Origin: an uncultured Candidatus Melainabacteria bacterium
Lineage (GTDB): Bacteria > Cyanobacteriota > Vampirovibrionia > Gastranaerophilales > Gastranaerophilaceae
Length of the DNA: 48,617 nucleotides
Reading direction: 5' to 3'
NCBI GenBank assembly: GCA_945910425.1
Contig: CAMDYM010000008.1
Location: forward strand, 1 to 48,617
Part shown: one piece after another, positions 38,096-46,212 of the stretch
How positions within the stretch are numbered: position 1 is the first letter of the stretch
How the letters are laid out: every line of letters begins with the position of its first letter
Program-made: the position numbers and the translations under genes
Notes under the pieces: generated by a model
The model's database searches: none
The model's input: the letters and a program-made list of their open reading frames with translations, nothing else
What the model was told of the DNA's origin: nothing

Positions 38096-38270
38096 AGCTT
38101 TCGTATAGGCGTTAATTTTGTTCCTACATTTTTATAAATAGGGAGAGTTAACTCCAGGACATTGAAGTATACCCGCCGATAGCTTTATCGCCAGCGGGAA
38201 ACGGATTATCTCCGGGTTCTCACCCACCTGCGAGCAACAGCAGGTAACAAAATCCGCTTATACGGGGGCT
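38096..38270 (+). ncRNA. ssrS: Probable 6S RNA
   Basis: A 175-nt non-coding unit. AGCTTTCGTATA (38096-38107) pairs with TATACGGGGGCT (38259-38270), helped by G-U pairs, then GGCG..TTTTGTT with AACAAAATCCGC extends the closing stem, and TTTTTT follows as terminator. Inside are a large bubble, a 3'-side hairpin ACCTGC...GCAGGT preceded by CTCACCC, an upper stem (GGGAGAG...CTCACCC, AACTC/GGGTT) and an apical hairpin CCCGCCGATA..TATCGCCAGCGGG. Length, closed ends, central bubble with a 3'-side hairpin and long rod match 6S RNA, which traps housekeeping RNA polymerase. It is not SRP, tmRNA or RNase P. Recognition is by structure, not by search. Confidence 0.6.
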
Positions 38271-38276
38271 TTTTTA

Positions 38277-38305
38277 TTGCGATTAGTTTTGCTGTATGTT
38301 ATAAT
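38277..38305 (+). promoter_or_regulatory. Promoter of the TadZ-like operon
   Basis: TTGCGA (38277-38282), 17 bp, TATAAT (38300-38305), directly behind the RNA terminator; start of transcription near 38312, including AAGGGGTG before ATG 38327. Confidence 0.78.
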
Positions 38306-38326
38306 GAAACTGTAAGGGGTGTGTTT

Positions 38327-39502
38327 ATGCGCAAGATTTCAACAGTAATTCTGACAGATGAATTTTCTACAGCAGAAGTTTTAAAGTTATTTTTGAGTGA
38401 ATTTGATAATTTGGATATAATTGAAGCTGCTCATAATTCGTCTGAAATTTTAGAATCTATTTCAATTATTGAAGAAAAATCGTTGTTTATTGTTGATTTA
38501 TCTGACAGAACCTCTGAAAAACTGGATTTGATATTAAAGGTTTCAAAAAACTATTCTGATTGTAAGATTCTTGCAATGTCCGATAATCCGTCTGTTGATT
38601 TGATTATCAAAGTAATGAGAGCGGGAGCGAATGAATTTATTCCTATTCCGCTTATTAAGGGTGAGTTTTTCGAGGGGGTAAATAAGCTTATCCGTGAAAA
38701 TTCTGAAGTCCGAAAAAATAATAAATGTAAGATTATTTCCGTGTTTTCAAATAAAGGCGGAATCGGTAAAACCTCTTTGGCAGCTAATTTAGCGGTTGAA
38801 CTTGCCAAAAATACAAAAGAAAATGTTGCCTTGATTGATTTAAACTTCCAAATGGGTGATATTACAACTTTTTTGAATTTAAAACCGTCATTTAATATTT
38901 CTTATATGCTTGAAAATTTTGATAAGATTAACGAAACATTTTTGCTAAGTACTTTAGAAAGGTATAAAAATTCAAGTCTTTATGTTTTGGCAGATCCTCC
39001 GTATTTTAAGCAGGCAGACAATATTAAGCCTAAACAGATTTCAAAACTGTTTGATACTTTAAAAGAAACCTTTTCATATATTATAGTTGATGCAGAGTCA
39101 AGCTTTGACGGTAAAAACATAGCTGCGCTTGATAATTCAGATGTTATTTTGCTTGTATCTGTAGCAAATCTTCCTGCGCTTCGAAATACTCAAAGGTGCT
39201 TGGAATTATTTGACAAACTAGGATATGACAAAAATAAAACAAAAATTGTAATAAATCGATATATGGAAAACGACGAAATAAAAGAAGCTGATATTGAAAC
39301 ATTGTTGTCAAAAGATATTTATTGGAAGGTTCCGAATAATTATTTTGCAATAATGTCTGCAATAAATAAAGGTGTTCCTGTCAGTGATATGAACTCTTCA
39401 ACTAATGTCGCACAAAGTTATAAAGACTTGGCGTATCATATCTCAGACAGCTTATTTAGACAAAATATGGTTAAGAAGTTTGAAAATATATTAAATAATT
39501 AA
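38327..39502 (+). CDS. TadZ/CpaE-like pilus-assembly ATPase (MinD/ParA family)
   Basis: 391 residues. The first ~125 residues form a receiver-like domain (ILTDEFS, FIVDLSD with D57, ILAMSD, ANEFIPIP) but the usual Lys is missing, so probably a pseudo-receiver. From about 135 there is a MinD-type ATPase: deviant Walker A SNKGGIGKTS (K143, K148), ALIDLNFQMGD, and IIVDAESSFDG (Walker B-like). This architecture is that of TadZ/CpaE, which places Tad pili at the pole. The other tad genes are not here. Start ATG 38327 with AAGGGGTG; a GTG at 38321 is less likely. Followed 11 bp later by a 93-aa gene. Confidence 0.85.
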   Translation: MRKISTVILTDEFSTAEVLKLFLSEFDNLDIIEAAHNSSEILESISIIEEKSLFIVDLSDRTSEKLDLILKVSKNYSDCKILAMSDNPSVDLIIKVMRAGANEFIPIPLIKGEFFEGVNKLIRENSEVRKNNKCKIISVFSNKGGIGKTSLAANLAVELAKNTKENVALIDLNFQMGDITTFLNLKPSFNISYMLENFDKINETFLLSTLERYKNSSLYVLADPPYFKQADNIKPKQISKLFDTLKETFSYIIVDAESSFDGKNIAALDNSDVILLVSVANLPALRNTQRCLELFDKLGYDKNKTKIVINRYMENDEIKEADIETLLSKDIYWKVPNNYFAIMSAINKGVPVSDMNSSTNVAQSYKDLAYHISDSLFRQNMVKKFENILNN

Positions 39503-39513
39503 TAGGTGATAAA

Positions 39514-39795
39514 ATGGGATTAGCAGACAGATTTAAGGATAGTTTAGACCAAAAAGACATATTTAATACCACAAAGGTTTCAAATCCGATAAAAATCGGT
39601 AATGAATTTGATGATTTGGAAACAGATATTATCGATAAAATAAGAAAAACTCCTTATTGGAGTGAATATTCAACATCCGAGCAAAAAAAGATGATTGGAG
39701 CATATTTTAGTCGTAAACTAAATGATAAGTCTTATTCGGCATTTGAAAAAGAAGAATTTGTACAAAATATTTTAATATTGTCAAATAACAAGTAA
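39514..39795 (+). CDS. Small protein co-transcribed with TadZ-like ATPase
   Basis: 93 residues, no Cys, no membrane segment. N-terminus GLADRFKDSLDQKDIFN is amphipathic; the middle DDLETDIIDKIRKTPYW and the end FVQNILILSNNK are helical. AGGTGATAAA precedes ATG 39514. It is the last gene of the operon (terminator follows). Not recognised; position suggests a TadZ-partner or localisation factor, which is inference only. Confidence 0.7.
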   Translation: MGLADRFKDSLDQKDIFNTTKVSNPIKIGNEFDDLETDIIDKIRKTPYWSEYSTSEQKKMIGAYFSRKLNDKSYSAFEKEEFVQNILILSNNK

Positions 39796-39835
39796 AAAAA
39801 GAGGGGCTTTAATTTTAACCCCTCTTCTTTTATTT
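39794..39835. terminator. Bidirectional terminator
   Basis: AAGAGGGG (39799-39806) pairs with CCCCTCTT (39819-39826), inner TTTAA pairing, A-run before and T-run after. Separates the TadZ operon from the convergent membrane-protein gene. Confidence 0.9.
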
Positions 39836-40710
39836 TATTCTTTTTCTTCAAGATTTTCTTTGTAGACATCAATTAAGTCTGCGGTGTAACTCAGTCCTAC
39901 TATAGAATTTATGTAAGATTCAATAACTCCGCAGATTGTCATTATAAGAACAAACACAGTTATATATACAGGGTGGTATTCAATATTTGCATTTTCAGGC
40001 AGAATAAATGCCATAACCCCCATAACTACAAGTAAAAGCAGTACAAAGATTAAATATATAAATCCTGTTCCAAATGCTGCAATGATTCCTGCAAGCAAAT
40101 ATTTTAAAGCAACTATAATTGAAGGTTTGAAGGATTTTTTTATATATTCAATTATTGTTAAAGGGTTAAATAATCTTGTTAAATATTTAAAATCTTTAGC
40201 GTATTCAATAATAATAAAGCTAAAAAACGGAGTAAATAAAATCATTGCAATTACCAATGCCGTAATAAGCAATACTCCTAACAATATGCCTAACCATAAG
40301 ATTTTAATGCCAATTATAACCGAAGGTATTGCGGCAATTGCAACCAATGCAATAAACAATATTATTGAATAAATACACCATACAAGAACCAGCGGGAATG
40401 CTTTTAAACCTAAAACAAGAGATTCTTTATTAACCTCAGGAATATTTTCTTTTATCCCGCAATATCTGTTATTGATAAATTTAATTGTAATTCCGTAAAT
40501 TGTAAACCAAGGAATTATTGATAAAACAAAAAATATCAGAGCTCCGATAAGCAGTACCATTTTTAATGTTGTCGGCATATCTTTATCTATATAACTTTTA
40601 ATACTTCCTGCAATTGCCGGTAAGATAAATAATAACGAATAAATCAGATGTCTTTTTACTACATCTTGTCCTTTGTATAGGCTTTTCAATGTTTCTAAAA
40701 CTTTTTCCAT
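39835..40710 (-). CDS. Multi-pass membrane protein of unknown function
   Basis: 291 residues with about seven hydrophobic segments, for example 21-37, 49-75, 103-130, 133-165, 198-235 and 252-270; only short loops. Long runs of Ile/Val/Leu, few charged residues. Resembles, in general style, DUF4013-type membrane proteins and the protein at 42828, but identity is low by eye. AAAGGAG is 4-5 nt before ATG 40710. Divergent from uvrB. No transport or enzyme motif recognised. Confidence 0.7.
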   Translation of the reverse strand: MEKVLETLKSLYKGQDVVKRHLIYSLLFILPAIAGSIKSYIDKDMPTTLKMVLLIGALIFFVLSIIPWFTIYGITIKFINNRYCGIKENIPEVNKESLVLGLKAFPLVLVWCIYSIILFIALVAIAAIPSVIIGIKILWLGILLGVLLITALVIAMILFTPFFSFIIIEYAKDFKYLTRLFNPLTIIEYIKKSFKPSIIVALKYLLAGIIAAFGTGFIYLIFVLLLLVVMGVMAFILPENANIEYHPVYITVFVLIMTICGVIESYINSIVGLSYTADLIDVYKENLEEKE

Positions 40711-40756
40711 AGCTTCTCCTTTTTTTATTTATCATAGCAGTTTTTTTGAATTTAGC

Positions 40757-40787
40757 AAGCCCCATCTTATATGTTGGGGGGCTTTTT
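40757..40787 (+). terminator. Terminator-like hairpin upstream of uvrB
   Basis: AAGCCCC (40757-40763) and GGGGCTT (40778-40784) followed by TTTTT. No plus-strand gene ends nearby, so it may insulate uvrB or end a short unrecognised transcript starting in the preceding 45 bp or antisense to 39835. Confidence 0.55.
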
Positions 40788-40809
40788 AATTTGTGCTATT
40801 ATGTTAACT

Positions 40810-42801
40810 ATGGAACACAGGGAATTTAAAATCAGTTCAAAATATTCACCCTCAGGCGATCAGCCAAAGGCGATTGAGCAGTTATCGCAAGGTGTTATAA
40901 AGGGTTACGATACCCAGACTCTTTTAGGTATAACAGGTTCAGGGAAAACTTTTACTATTGCAAATGTTATAGAAAAAGTTCAAAAACCGACTTTGATTAT
41001 TGCGCATAATAAAACCTTGGCAGCCCAGTTATATAACGAGTTTAAAGAACTGTTTCCCGATAATGCGGTTGAGTATTTTATAAGTTACTATGACTATTAT
41101 CAGCCCGAGGCTTATATTCCGCGAACAGATACATATATTGAGAAATCTTCTTCAATAAATGAAGAAATCGACAGGCTCCGCCATAATACTACAAGAAGTC
41201 TTTATGAGCGTGATGATGTTATTGTAATCTCATCAGTCAGCTGTATTTACGGTTTGGGATTGCCTGAAAACTATTTTAAGGGTTCTGTTGAAATAAATGT
41301 CGGTGATGAAATCGATAGAGATGATTTACTGAAACACTTTGTCAATGTCCGATATGAGCGTAATGATTTGGAATTAAAATGTTCAACTTTCCGTGCGCGC
41401 GGTGATATTGTCGAAATTATGCCTGCATATGAAAAAATTATTACAAGATTTTATTTCTTTGGAGATGAAGTAGAAAAAATTGTCAGAATTGATAATGTAT
41501 CGGGTGAAATCATTGAAACCCCTCAATCTGTGGTTATTTATCCTGCAGTTCACTACTTATCAGATGATGATAATGTCGATGAAACAATTGACTTAATCAG
41601 ACAGGAATTGCAGCAGCGGCTTATTGAACTTAATAACGAAAATAAACTTGTTGAAGCTCAGCGCTTGGAGCAGCGTGTAAAATACGATATCGAAATGATT
41701 AAGGAAATGGGATATTGTACGGGGATAGAAAATTATTCAAGAATAATTGAACGTCGTCCTCCCGGTTCTGCTCCTGCAACTTTACTTGATTATTTCCCGA
41801 AAGATTTTCTTGTTGTTGTTGATGAATCTCACGTAACTTTACCTCAAATTAAAGGTATGAGCCACGGGGACGCCGCAAGAAAAAAAGTTCTTGTTGATTA
41901 CGGTTTCAGGTTGCCTTGTGCTAAAGATAACAGACCGCTTACAAATGAAGAGTTTTATAACAAAGTTGGTCAAAAAATTTATATCTCGGCGACTCCTGCT
42001 GAGTTTGAACGTGAAATGTCTGAGCAAATTGTAGAACAAATTATCAGACCTACAGGACTTTTAGACCCTAAGGTTTCTGTTCGCCCGATAGATACACAAA
42101 TTCAGGATTTGAAATCGGAAATTAAAAAACGTGCCGAAAAAGATGAAAGAATACTTATTACAACGCTTACTAAACGTATGGCAGAAGATTTAACAGACTT
42201 TTTTGTTCAGGAAGGCATAAGAGTCAGATATCTTCATAGTGAAATTAAATCAATTGAGCGTGTTGAAATCTTAAGAGATTTGCGGTTGGGCGAATTTGAC
42301 GTTTTAATCGGTGTTAACTTGCTAAGAGAAGGGCTTGATATTCCTGAAGTATCGCTTGTTGCGATAATGGATGCTGATAAAGAAGGTTTCTTACGCTCAG
42401 AAACCAGTTTGATTCAGACAATTGGGCGAGCGGCGAGAAACTCTTGCGGAGAGGTTATAATGTATGCCGATAAAATGACCGAATCTATGGAAAAAGCGAT
42501 AAAAGAAACCGAACGAAGACGAAAACTTCAAATTGAATATAACCAAAAATACGGTATTGTACCTCAAACTATTAAAAAGCCTATTGAAAACAACTTGTTA
42601 TCACTTGTTGCAAGCTACAGGGATTTAGAAGATATAGTTGCAGAAGAGATGGTAGATTTGGGTATTGAGAAAAAAGATTTGCCAAAACTTATTGATAAAC
42701 TTGAAAAAGATATGCATAAAGCCGCAAAAATTCTTGATTTTGAACGTGCGGCACAAATTCGCGACCAACTTAAAAAACTCCGTGAAATGAAGGATGGGTA
42801 A
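40810..42801 (+). CDS. uvrB: Excinuclease ABC subunit B
   Basis: 663 residues, normal UvrB length. Motif [23 protein letters not shown] (beta-hairpin that clamps DNA), [10 protein letters not shown] (Walker B/helicase motif II), [58 protein letters not shown], and the C-terminal UVR motif ([23 protein letters not shown]) that binds UvrC. Start: ATG 40810 gives the usual N-terminus [27 protein letters not shown] (40797-40802) ends 7 nt before it with no ribosome site. The alternative ATG 40801 would lie inside that box. Confidence 0.97.
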   Translation: MEHREFKISSKYSPSGDQPKAIEQLSQGVIKGYDTQTLLGITGSGKTFTIANVIEKVQKPTLIIAHNKTLAAQLYNEFKELFPDNAVEYFISYYDYYQPEAYIPRTDTYIEKSSSINEEIDRLRHNTTRSLYERDDVIVISSVSCIYGLGLPENYFKGSVEINVGDEIDRDDLLKHFVNVRYERNDLELKCSTFRARGDIVEIMPAYEKIITRFYFFGDEVEKIVRIDNVSGEIIETPQSVVIYPAVHYLSDDDNVDETIDLIRQELQQRLIELNNENKLVEAQRLEQRVKYDIEMIKEMGYCTGIENYSRIIERRPPGSAPATLLDYFPKDFLVVVDESHVTLPQIKGMSHGDAARKKVLVDYGFRLPCAKDNRPLTNEEFYNKVGQKIYISATPAEFEREMSEQIVEQIIRPTGLLDPKVSVRPIDTQIQDLKSEIKKRAEKDERILITTLTKRMAEDLTDFFVQEGIRVRYLHSEIKSIERVEILRDLRLGEFDVLIGVNLLREGLDIPEVSLVAIMDADKEGFLRSETSLIQTIGRAARNSCGEVIMYADKMTESMEKAIKETERRRKLQIEYNQKYGIVPQTIKKPIENNLLSLVASYRDLEDIVAEEMVDLGIEKKDLPKLIDKLEKDMHKAAKILDFERAAQIRDQLKKLREMKDG

Positions 42802-42827
42802 AGGGGTAAATAGTAACCCCTCTTGCT

Positions 42828-43595
42828 TTATTGCCCGTTCATTCTTGTTGCGGCATCGTCAATAACGTTAATCTGTACGTTTTCATCATATTCTTCATTG
42901 TTGCCTTTTATTTGTTCATAAGATGCTTGAGCAAGGTAATTTGCCAATATAGATATATTTACAACAAACGCCATTGAGTAATAAGCAACAAATCCCCAGT
43001 GATTTATAAAATTAGGGTTAAATACTGAAAACACATACGCAACAGGGCCAACTAAAATAACGTTAGCAAGTGCCAATTGCGGAATAAAGAATAAAAAGCT
43101 TATTAAAACATCAATACAAGCTTCAAATATTACTTTATAATTAAAACCTTGTTTTATTCTTAAGTATTTTGCAAAAGAAAGATAAGAGGTTAAAACTATA
43201 GAAAAAACAATTGCCCAAACCAATATTGAATAAATTAACGGAACTTGCGGTAGGTCAATCGGAATGGTGACTTTTGTTGTTAAATTATATCCTATTGCTC
43301 CGAAAATTAAAATTTGCGGAGCAAGTACAATTATAGCTTTTAATAATGCTTTTCCAAGCTGTAACGGGTTTAAAGACAGAATTTCACGTTTGTTCATTCT
43401 GACATTGTTAATCCCTTGAGTTAACAGGGCAAGAAACAACAATATTGCAATTGGAGCAATAAACGGAAGTGCGTCAGTCTTGCCGATAACAAACATGTTC
43501 GCAATAATATATACGGGAATTGCGTAAACTGCAATTTTTACGTATGCCATATTTTCTGTTAATGAATCGTTAAAAGCATCAACTATATTCGCCAT
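42828..43595 (-). CDS. Multi-pass membrane protein downstream of pilT
   Basis: 255 residues with six or so membrane segments (about 18-37, 42-60, 88-108, 120-145, 162-190, 200-225) and a hydrophilic acidic C-terminal tail (GNNEEYDENVQINVIDD). No catalytic motif. It starts 14 bp after pilT on the same strand, so co-transcribed. Might be an accessory membrane component of the pilus apparatus, or unrelated; nothing recognised. Weak ribosome site (AAGGGTA 7-8 nt upstream). 26 bp from the convergent uvrB stop. Confidence 0.7.
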   Translation of the reverse strand: MANIVDAFNDSLTENMAYVKIAVYAIPVYIIANMFVIGKTDALPFIAPIAILLFLALLTQGINNVRMNKREILSLNPLQLGKALLKAIIVLAPQILIFGAIGYNLTTKVTIPIDLPQVPLIYSILVWAIVFSIVLTSYLSFAKYLRIKQGFNYKVIFEACIDVLISFLFFIPQLALANVILVGPVAYVFSVFNPNFINHWGFVAYYSMAFVVNISILANYLAQASYEQIKGNNEEYDENVQINVIDDAATRMNGQ

Positions 43596-43609
43596 AAAAT
43601 AATATACCC

Positions 43610-44677
43610 TTATCCTTGGATTAGTCGTTTCAATTCATTCGGTTTGGAAGATTTAGAAAGCGCATCTTCAATCGAAATAAGACCTTTTTTGTACAACTCT
43701 GCAAGAGCAGCTTCAAGGGTTTGCATGCCTGCACCTGAAGAGGTTTGAATTGTAGAATAAATCTGAGCGGCTTTAGCTTCACGAATAAGGTTAGCTACAG
43801 CAGGTGTAACAACCATGATTTCCTGAGCCATAATACGACCTTTTTGAGAACCGTCAGGCTGACGTTTTGGAAGAAGGGTTTGAGAAAATACAGCAACTAA
43901 AGAGTTAGCAAGCTGTACACGAATTTGTTGCTGTTGACCTTCAGGGAATACGTCAATGATACGGTCAATTGTTTGGGAAGCAGAAGAGGTGTGAAGTGTT
44001 CCGAACACTAAGTGACCTGTTTCTGCTGCTGTTAATGCTAATGCGATGGTTTCGTGGTCACGCATCTCACCGACCAGAATAATATCAGGGTCTTCACGAA
44101 GTGCGGATTTTAAAGCGTTAGCAAAAGATCTTGTATCCATACCCAATTCTCTTTGGTGTATAACACTCATTTTTGAGGTATGCACAAATTCGACCGGGTC
44201 CTCAATGGTAAGAATATGTTCAGCTCTTGTTCTGTTAATATAGTCAACCATTGCAGCCAAGGTTGTTGATTTACCTGAACCTGTAGGTCCGGTTACAAGA
44301 ACAAGTCCGCGCGGTTTTTCAGCAATTGTAGTAACAATTGGAGGCATACCAAGTTCTTCTAATTGCGGAGCGGATGTCGCAATTGTACGAAATGCTGCTG
44401 CGTAACAACCTTTATCTTTATAGAAGTTCACACGGAAACGACCTACATTTTCAATACCGTAAGAAAAGTCCAGTTCCCATTCTTGTTCAAGGTGACGTCT
44501 TTGTTCGTTTGACATCATAGGAAATAACAAAGATTCAACCTGTTCAGGTGTTAGCGGGTCATAGTCAAGCCTTATAAGTTTACCGTCGATACGTGCAATT
44601 GGCGGTAATTTACTTGAAATATGCAAGTCGGATCCTTTTTTATTTGTCAACTCTTTTAATAAATCTTCTATAATCAT
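43610..44677 (-). CDS. pilT: Type IV pilus retraction ATPase PilT
   Basis: 355 residues. N-terminal PAS-like domain; Walker A GPTGSGKSTT (residues 130-139), Asp box ILTIEDPVEFVH, Walker B REDPDIILVGEMRD, His box TGHLVFGTLHTSSA, and the retraction-specific motif PAVANLIREAK (AIRNLIRE-like). PilT powers pilus retraction for twitching and DNA uptake. Middle gene of a three-gene unit: 83-aa protein, pilT, membrane protein. GGGGCTTGC precedes ATG 44677. PilB, PilC and PilD are not in the window. Confidence 0.96.
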   Translation of the reverse strand: MIIEDLLKELTNKKGSDLHISSKLPPIARIDGKLIRLDYDPLTPEQVESLLFPMMSNEQRRHLEQEWELDFSYGIENVGRFRVNFYKDKGCYAAAFRTIATSAPQLEELGMPPIVTTIAEKPRGLVLVTGPTGSGKSTTLAAMVDYINRTRAEHILTIEDPVEFVHTSKMSVIHQRELGMDTRSFANALKSALREDPDIILVGEMRDHETIALALTAAETGHLVFGTLHTSSASQTIDRIIDVFPEGQQQQIRVQLANSLVAVFSQTLLPKRQPDGSQKGRIMAQEIMVVTPAVANLIREAKAAQIYSTIQTSSGAGMQTLEAALAELYKKGLISIEDALSKSSKPNELKRLIQG

Positions 44678-44697
44678 AACTTCGCAAGCCCCTTTTC

Positions 44698-44949
44698 TTA
44701 TTCTGAGTAATTCATAATGGCATCATTTTCTTTTGCAGCCATTTCAATAAGTAAATATGTCATATAAGCACCTAAAGCCACTGCCTTAGGGTCTAAATTT
44801 GTTTTATTTGCAGCTTCAATAATCGCAGTATTTATTTCCGGATTCTCGTCTTTAATGTAGTGAATCATTTTCTTACGCCAGGAAGGCATATCTTCAAATA
44901 TTTCACTAAAAGCTGTAGTTGCAATATCTTCTGAAATAACCGGTAACAT
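44698..44949 (-). CDS. Small acidic helical protein upstream of pilT
   Basis: 83 residues, rich in Ala, Glu and Met: MLPVISEDIATTAFSEIFED, then SWRKKMIHYIKDENPEINTAIIEAAN, and DPKAVALGAYMTYLLIEM. One moderately hydrophobic helix (about 56-71). No family recognised. GAAGGGTAGAG is 5 nt before the ATG, and TATAAT lies about 25 nt upstream, so it starts the pilT operon (20 bp to pilT). Might be a regulator or chaperone of PilT; no evidence beyond position. Confidence 0.68.
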   Translation of the reverse strand: MLPVISEDIATTAFSEIFEDMPSWRKKMIHYIKDENPEINTAIIEAANKTNLDPKAVALGAYMTYLLIEMAAKENDAIMNYSE

Positions 44950-45057
44950 AATCTCTACCCTTCACTTATTATAATATTCAATAAATCCAGTATACACTAA
45001 AATCGTAACCTTGTCTATATTTAGCTAAAAATCATTTGTTTGAAGTATAATTATAAT

Positions 45058-46176
45058 ATGAAACTTAAGTCGCTTAGTTTGACAAATTACAGAAATTGTA
45101 AAGAGCTTTTATTGGATTTTAATAGGTCAAAAGTTCTTATTATAGGTAAAAATGCGCAAGGGAAAACTAATATTTTGGAAAGTATTTATTTCCTTTCCTG
45201 CTTGAAATCTCCGCGAACCTCTAATAATGTTGAATTAATTAATTTTGAGAGCGATTATTTAAAAATTGAATCTGATGTAATAAAGTCAAATACTGATATA
45301 AGTTTATGTTATGCTTACAATAATGAGAAAAAGCGAGAAGTAAAGGTTAATCATACAAAATCAACGATAAAAGATTTTAAGTCGGTTGTTAAAACGGTTT
45401 TATTTTCGACAAATGATTTGCTTTTATTAAGGGGTGCGCCGCAAGATAGAAGAGATTGGCTTGATAGTGCGATTTCTCAGATTTATCCTGCTTATGACGA
45501 TAGGTTATCAAAATATGAAAAAATCAGGGTTCAAAAAAATAACTTCTTAAAAGAATGCGCAAAAATCGGTGTTGTTAATTATGCGCTTTTAGATGTTTAT
45601 AACGAGCAACTTTCGGTAACGGGCAGTAATATAATTTATATTCGCCAAAAATATTTAAAAGAAATAGAAAAAATAGCAAGAGATAAACATAAAACAATAA
45701 GTGAAACGGAAGACTTATCTGTCAAGTATGATTCATCTGTCGGTGAGCATACAGAAATTGAAGCTATACAGTATGCGTTTTTAGAAACTCTTGAAGCTCG
45801 AAAACAAGAAGAAATCCGCCGTTGTCAATCTTGTGTCGGGCCGCACAGAGATGATATTGTTTTTTATATAAATAATCTTGATGCAACAAAATACGCTTCT
45901 CAAGGTCAGCAAAGGACAATTGTTCTTGCGCTAAAGCTTTCTGAACTTGATATTATAACAGATAAAACGGGAGAAGAACCGATTTTATTATTAGATGATG
46001 TTTTGGCAGAACTTGATGATATCAGACAGAATTATTTGTTAAAATCGATAAGTCCGAATACTCAAACAATTATAACATCTGTTGATACAATTCTGTTTGA
46101 AGACGAATTTTTACGTGATGTTGAAATCTATAAGATAGAAAATGGAAAAATATGTAGTACTTCCTATGGAAAATAG
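45058..46176 (+). CDS. recF: DNA replication and repair protein RecF
   Basis: 372 residues, SMC-like ATPase. Walker A GKNAQGKTNILE (about 33-44), LLRGAPQDRRDWLD, CVGPHRDDI, signature QGQQRTIVLALKL and Walker B EEPILLLDDVLAELD. It loads RecA at gapped DNA with RecO and RecR. Start at ATG 45058 (KLKSLSLTNYRNC); an in-frame TTG at 45040 is unlikely. TATAAT (45046-45051) ends 6 nt before the ATG with no ribosome site, so probably leaderless. Not linked with dnaA/dnaN, unlike in many bacteria. Confidence 0.95.
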   Translation: MKLKSLSLTNYRNCKELLLDFNRSKVLIIGKNAQGKTNILESIYFLSCLKSPRTSNNVELINFESDYLKIESDVIKSNTDISLCYAYNNEKKREVKVNHTKSTIKDFKSVVKTVLFSTNDLLLLRGAPQDRRDWLDSAISQIYPAYDDRLSKYEKIRVQKNNFLKECAKIGVVNYALLDVYNEQLSVTGSNIIYIRQKYLKEIEKIARDKHKTISETEDLSVKYDSSVGEHTEIEAIQYAFLETLEARKQEEIRRCQSCVGPHRDDIVFYINNLDATKYASQGQQRTIVLALKLSELDIITDKTGEEPILLLDDVLAELDDIRQNYLLKSISPNTQTIITSVDTILFEDEFLRDVEIYKIENGKICSTSYGK

Positions 46177-46212
46177 CACTTAAGTCTATAAGTCTATAAG
46201 AATATTTATCTC

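Noticed and set aside
38096-38270. Riboswitch, SRP RNA, tmRNA or CRISPR leader
   Set aside because: No conserved riboswitch cores recalled; no GGAAGCAG loop of SRP, no tag frame or GGTTCRA loop of tmRNA; closed rod fits 6S better.
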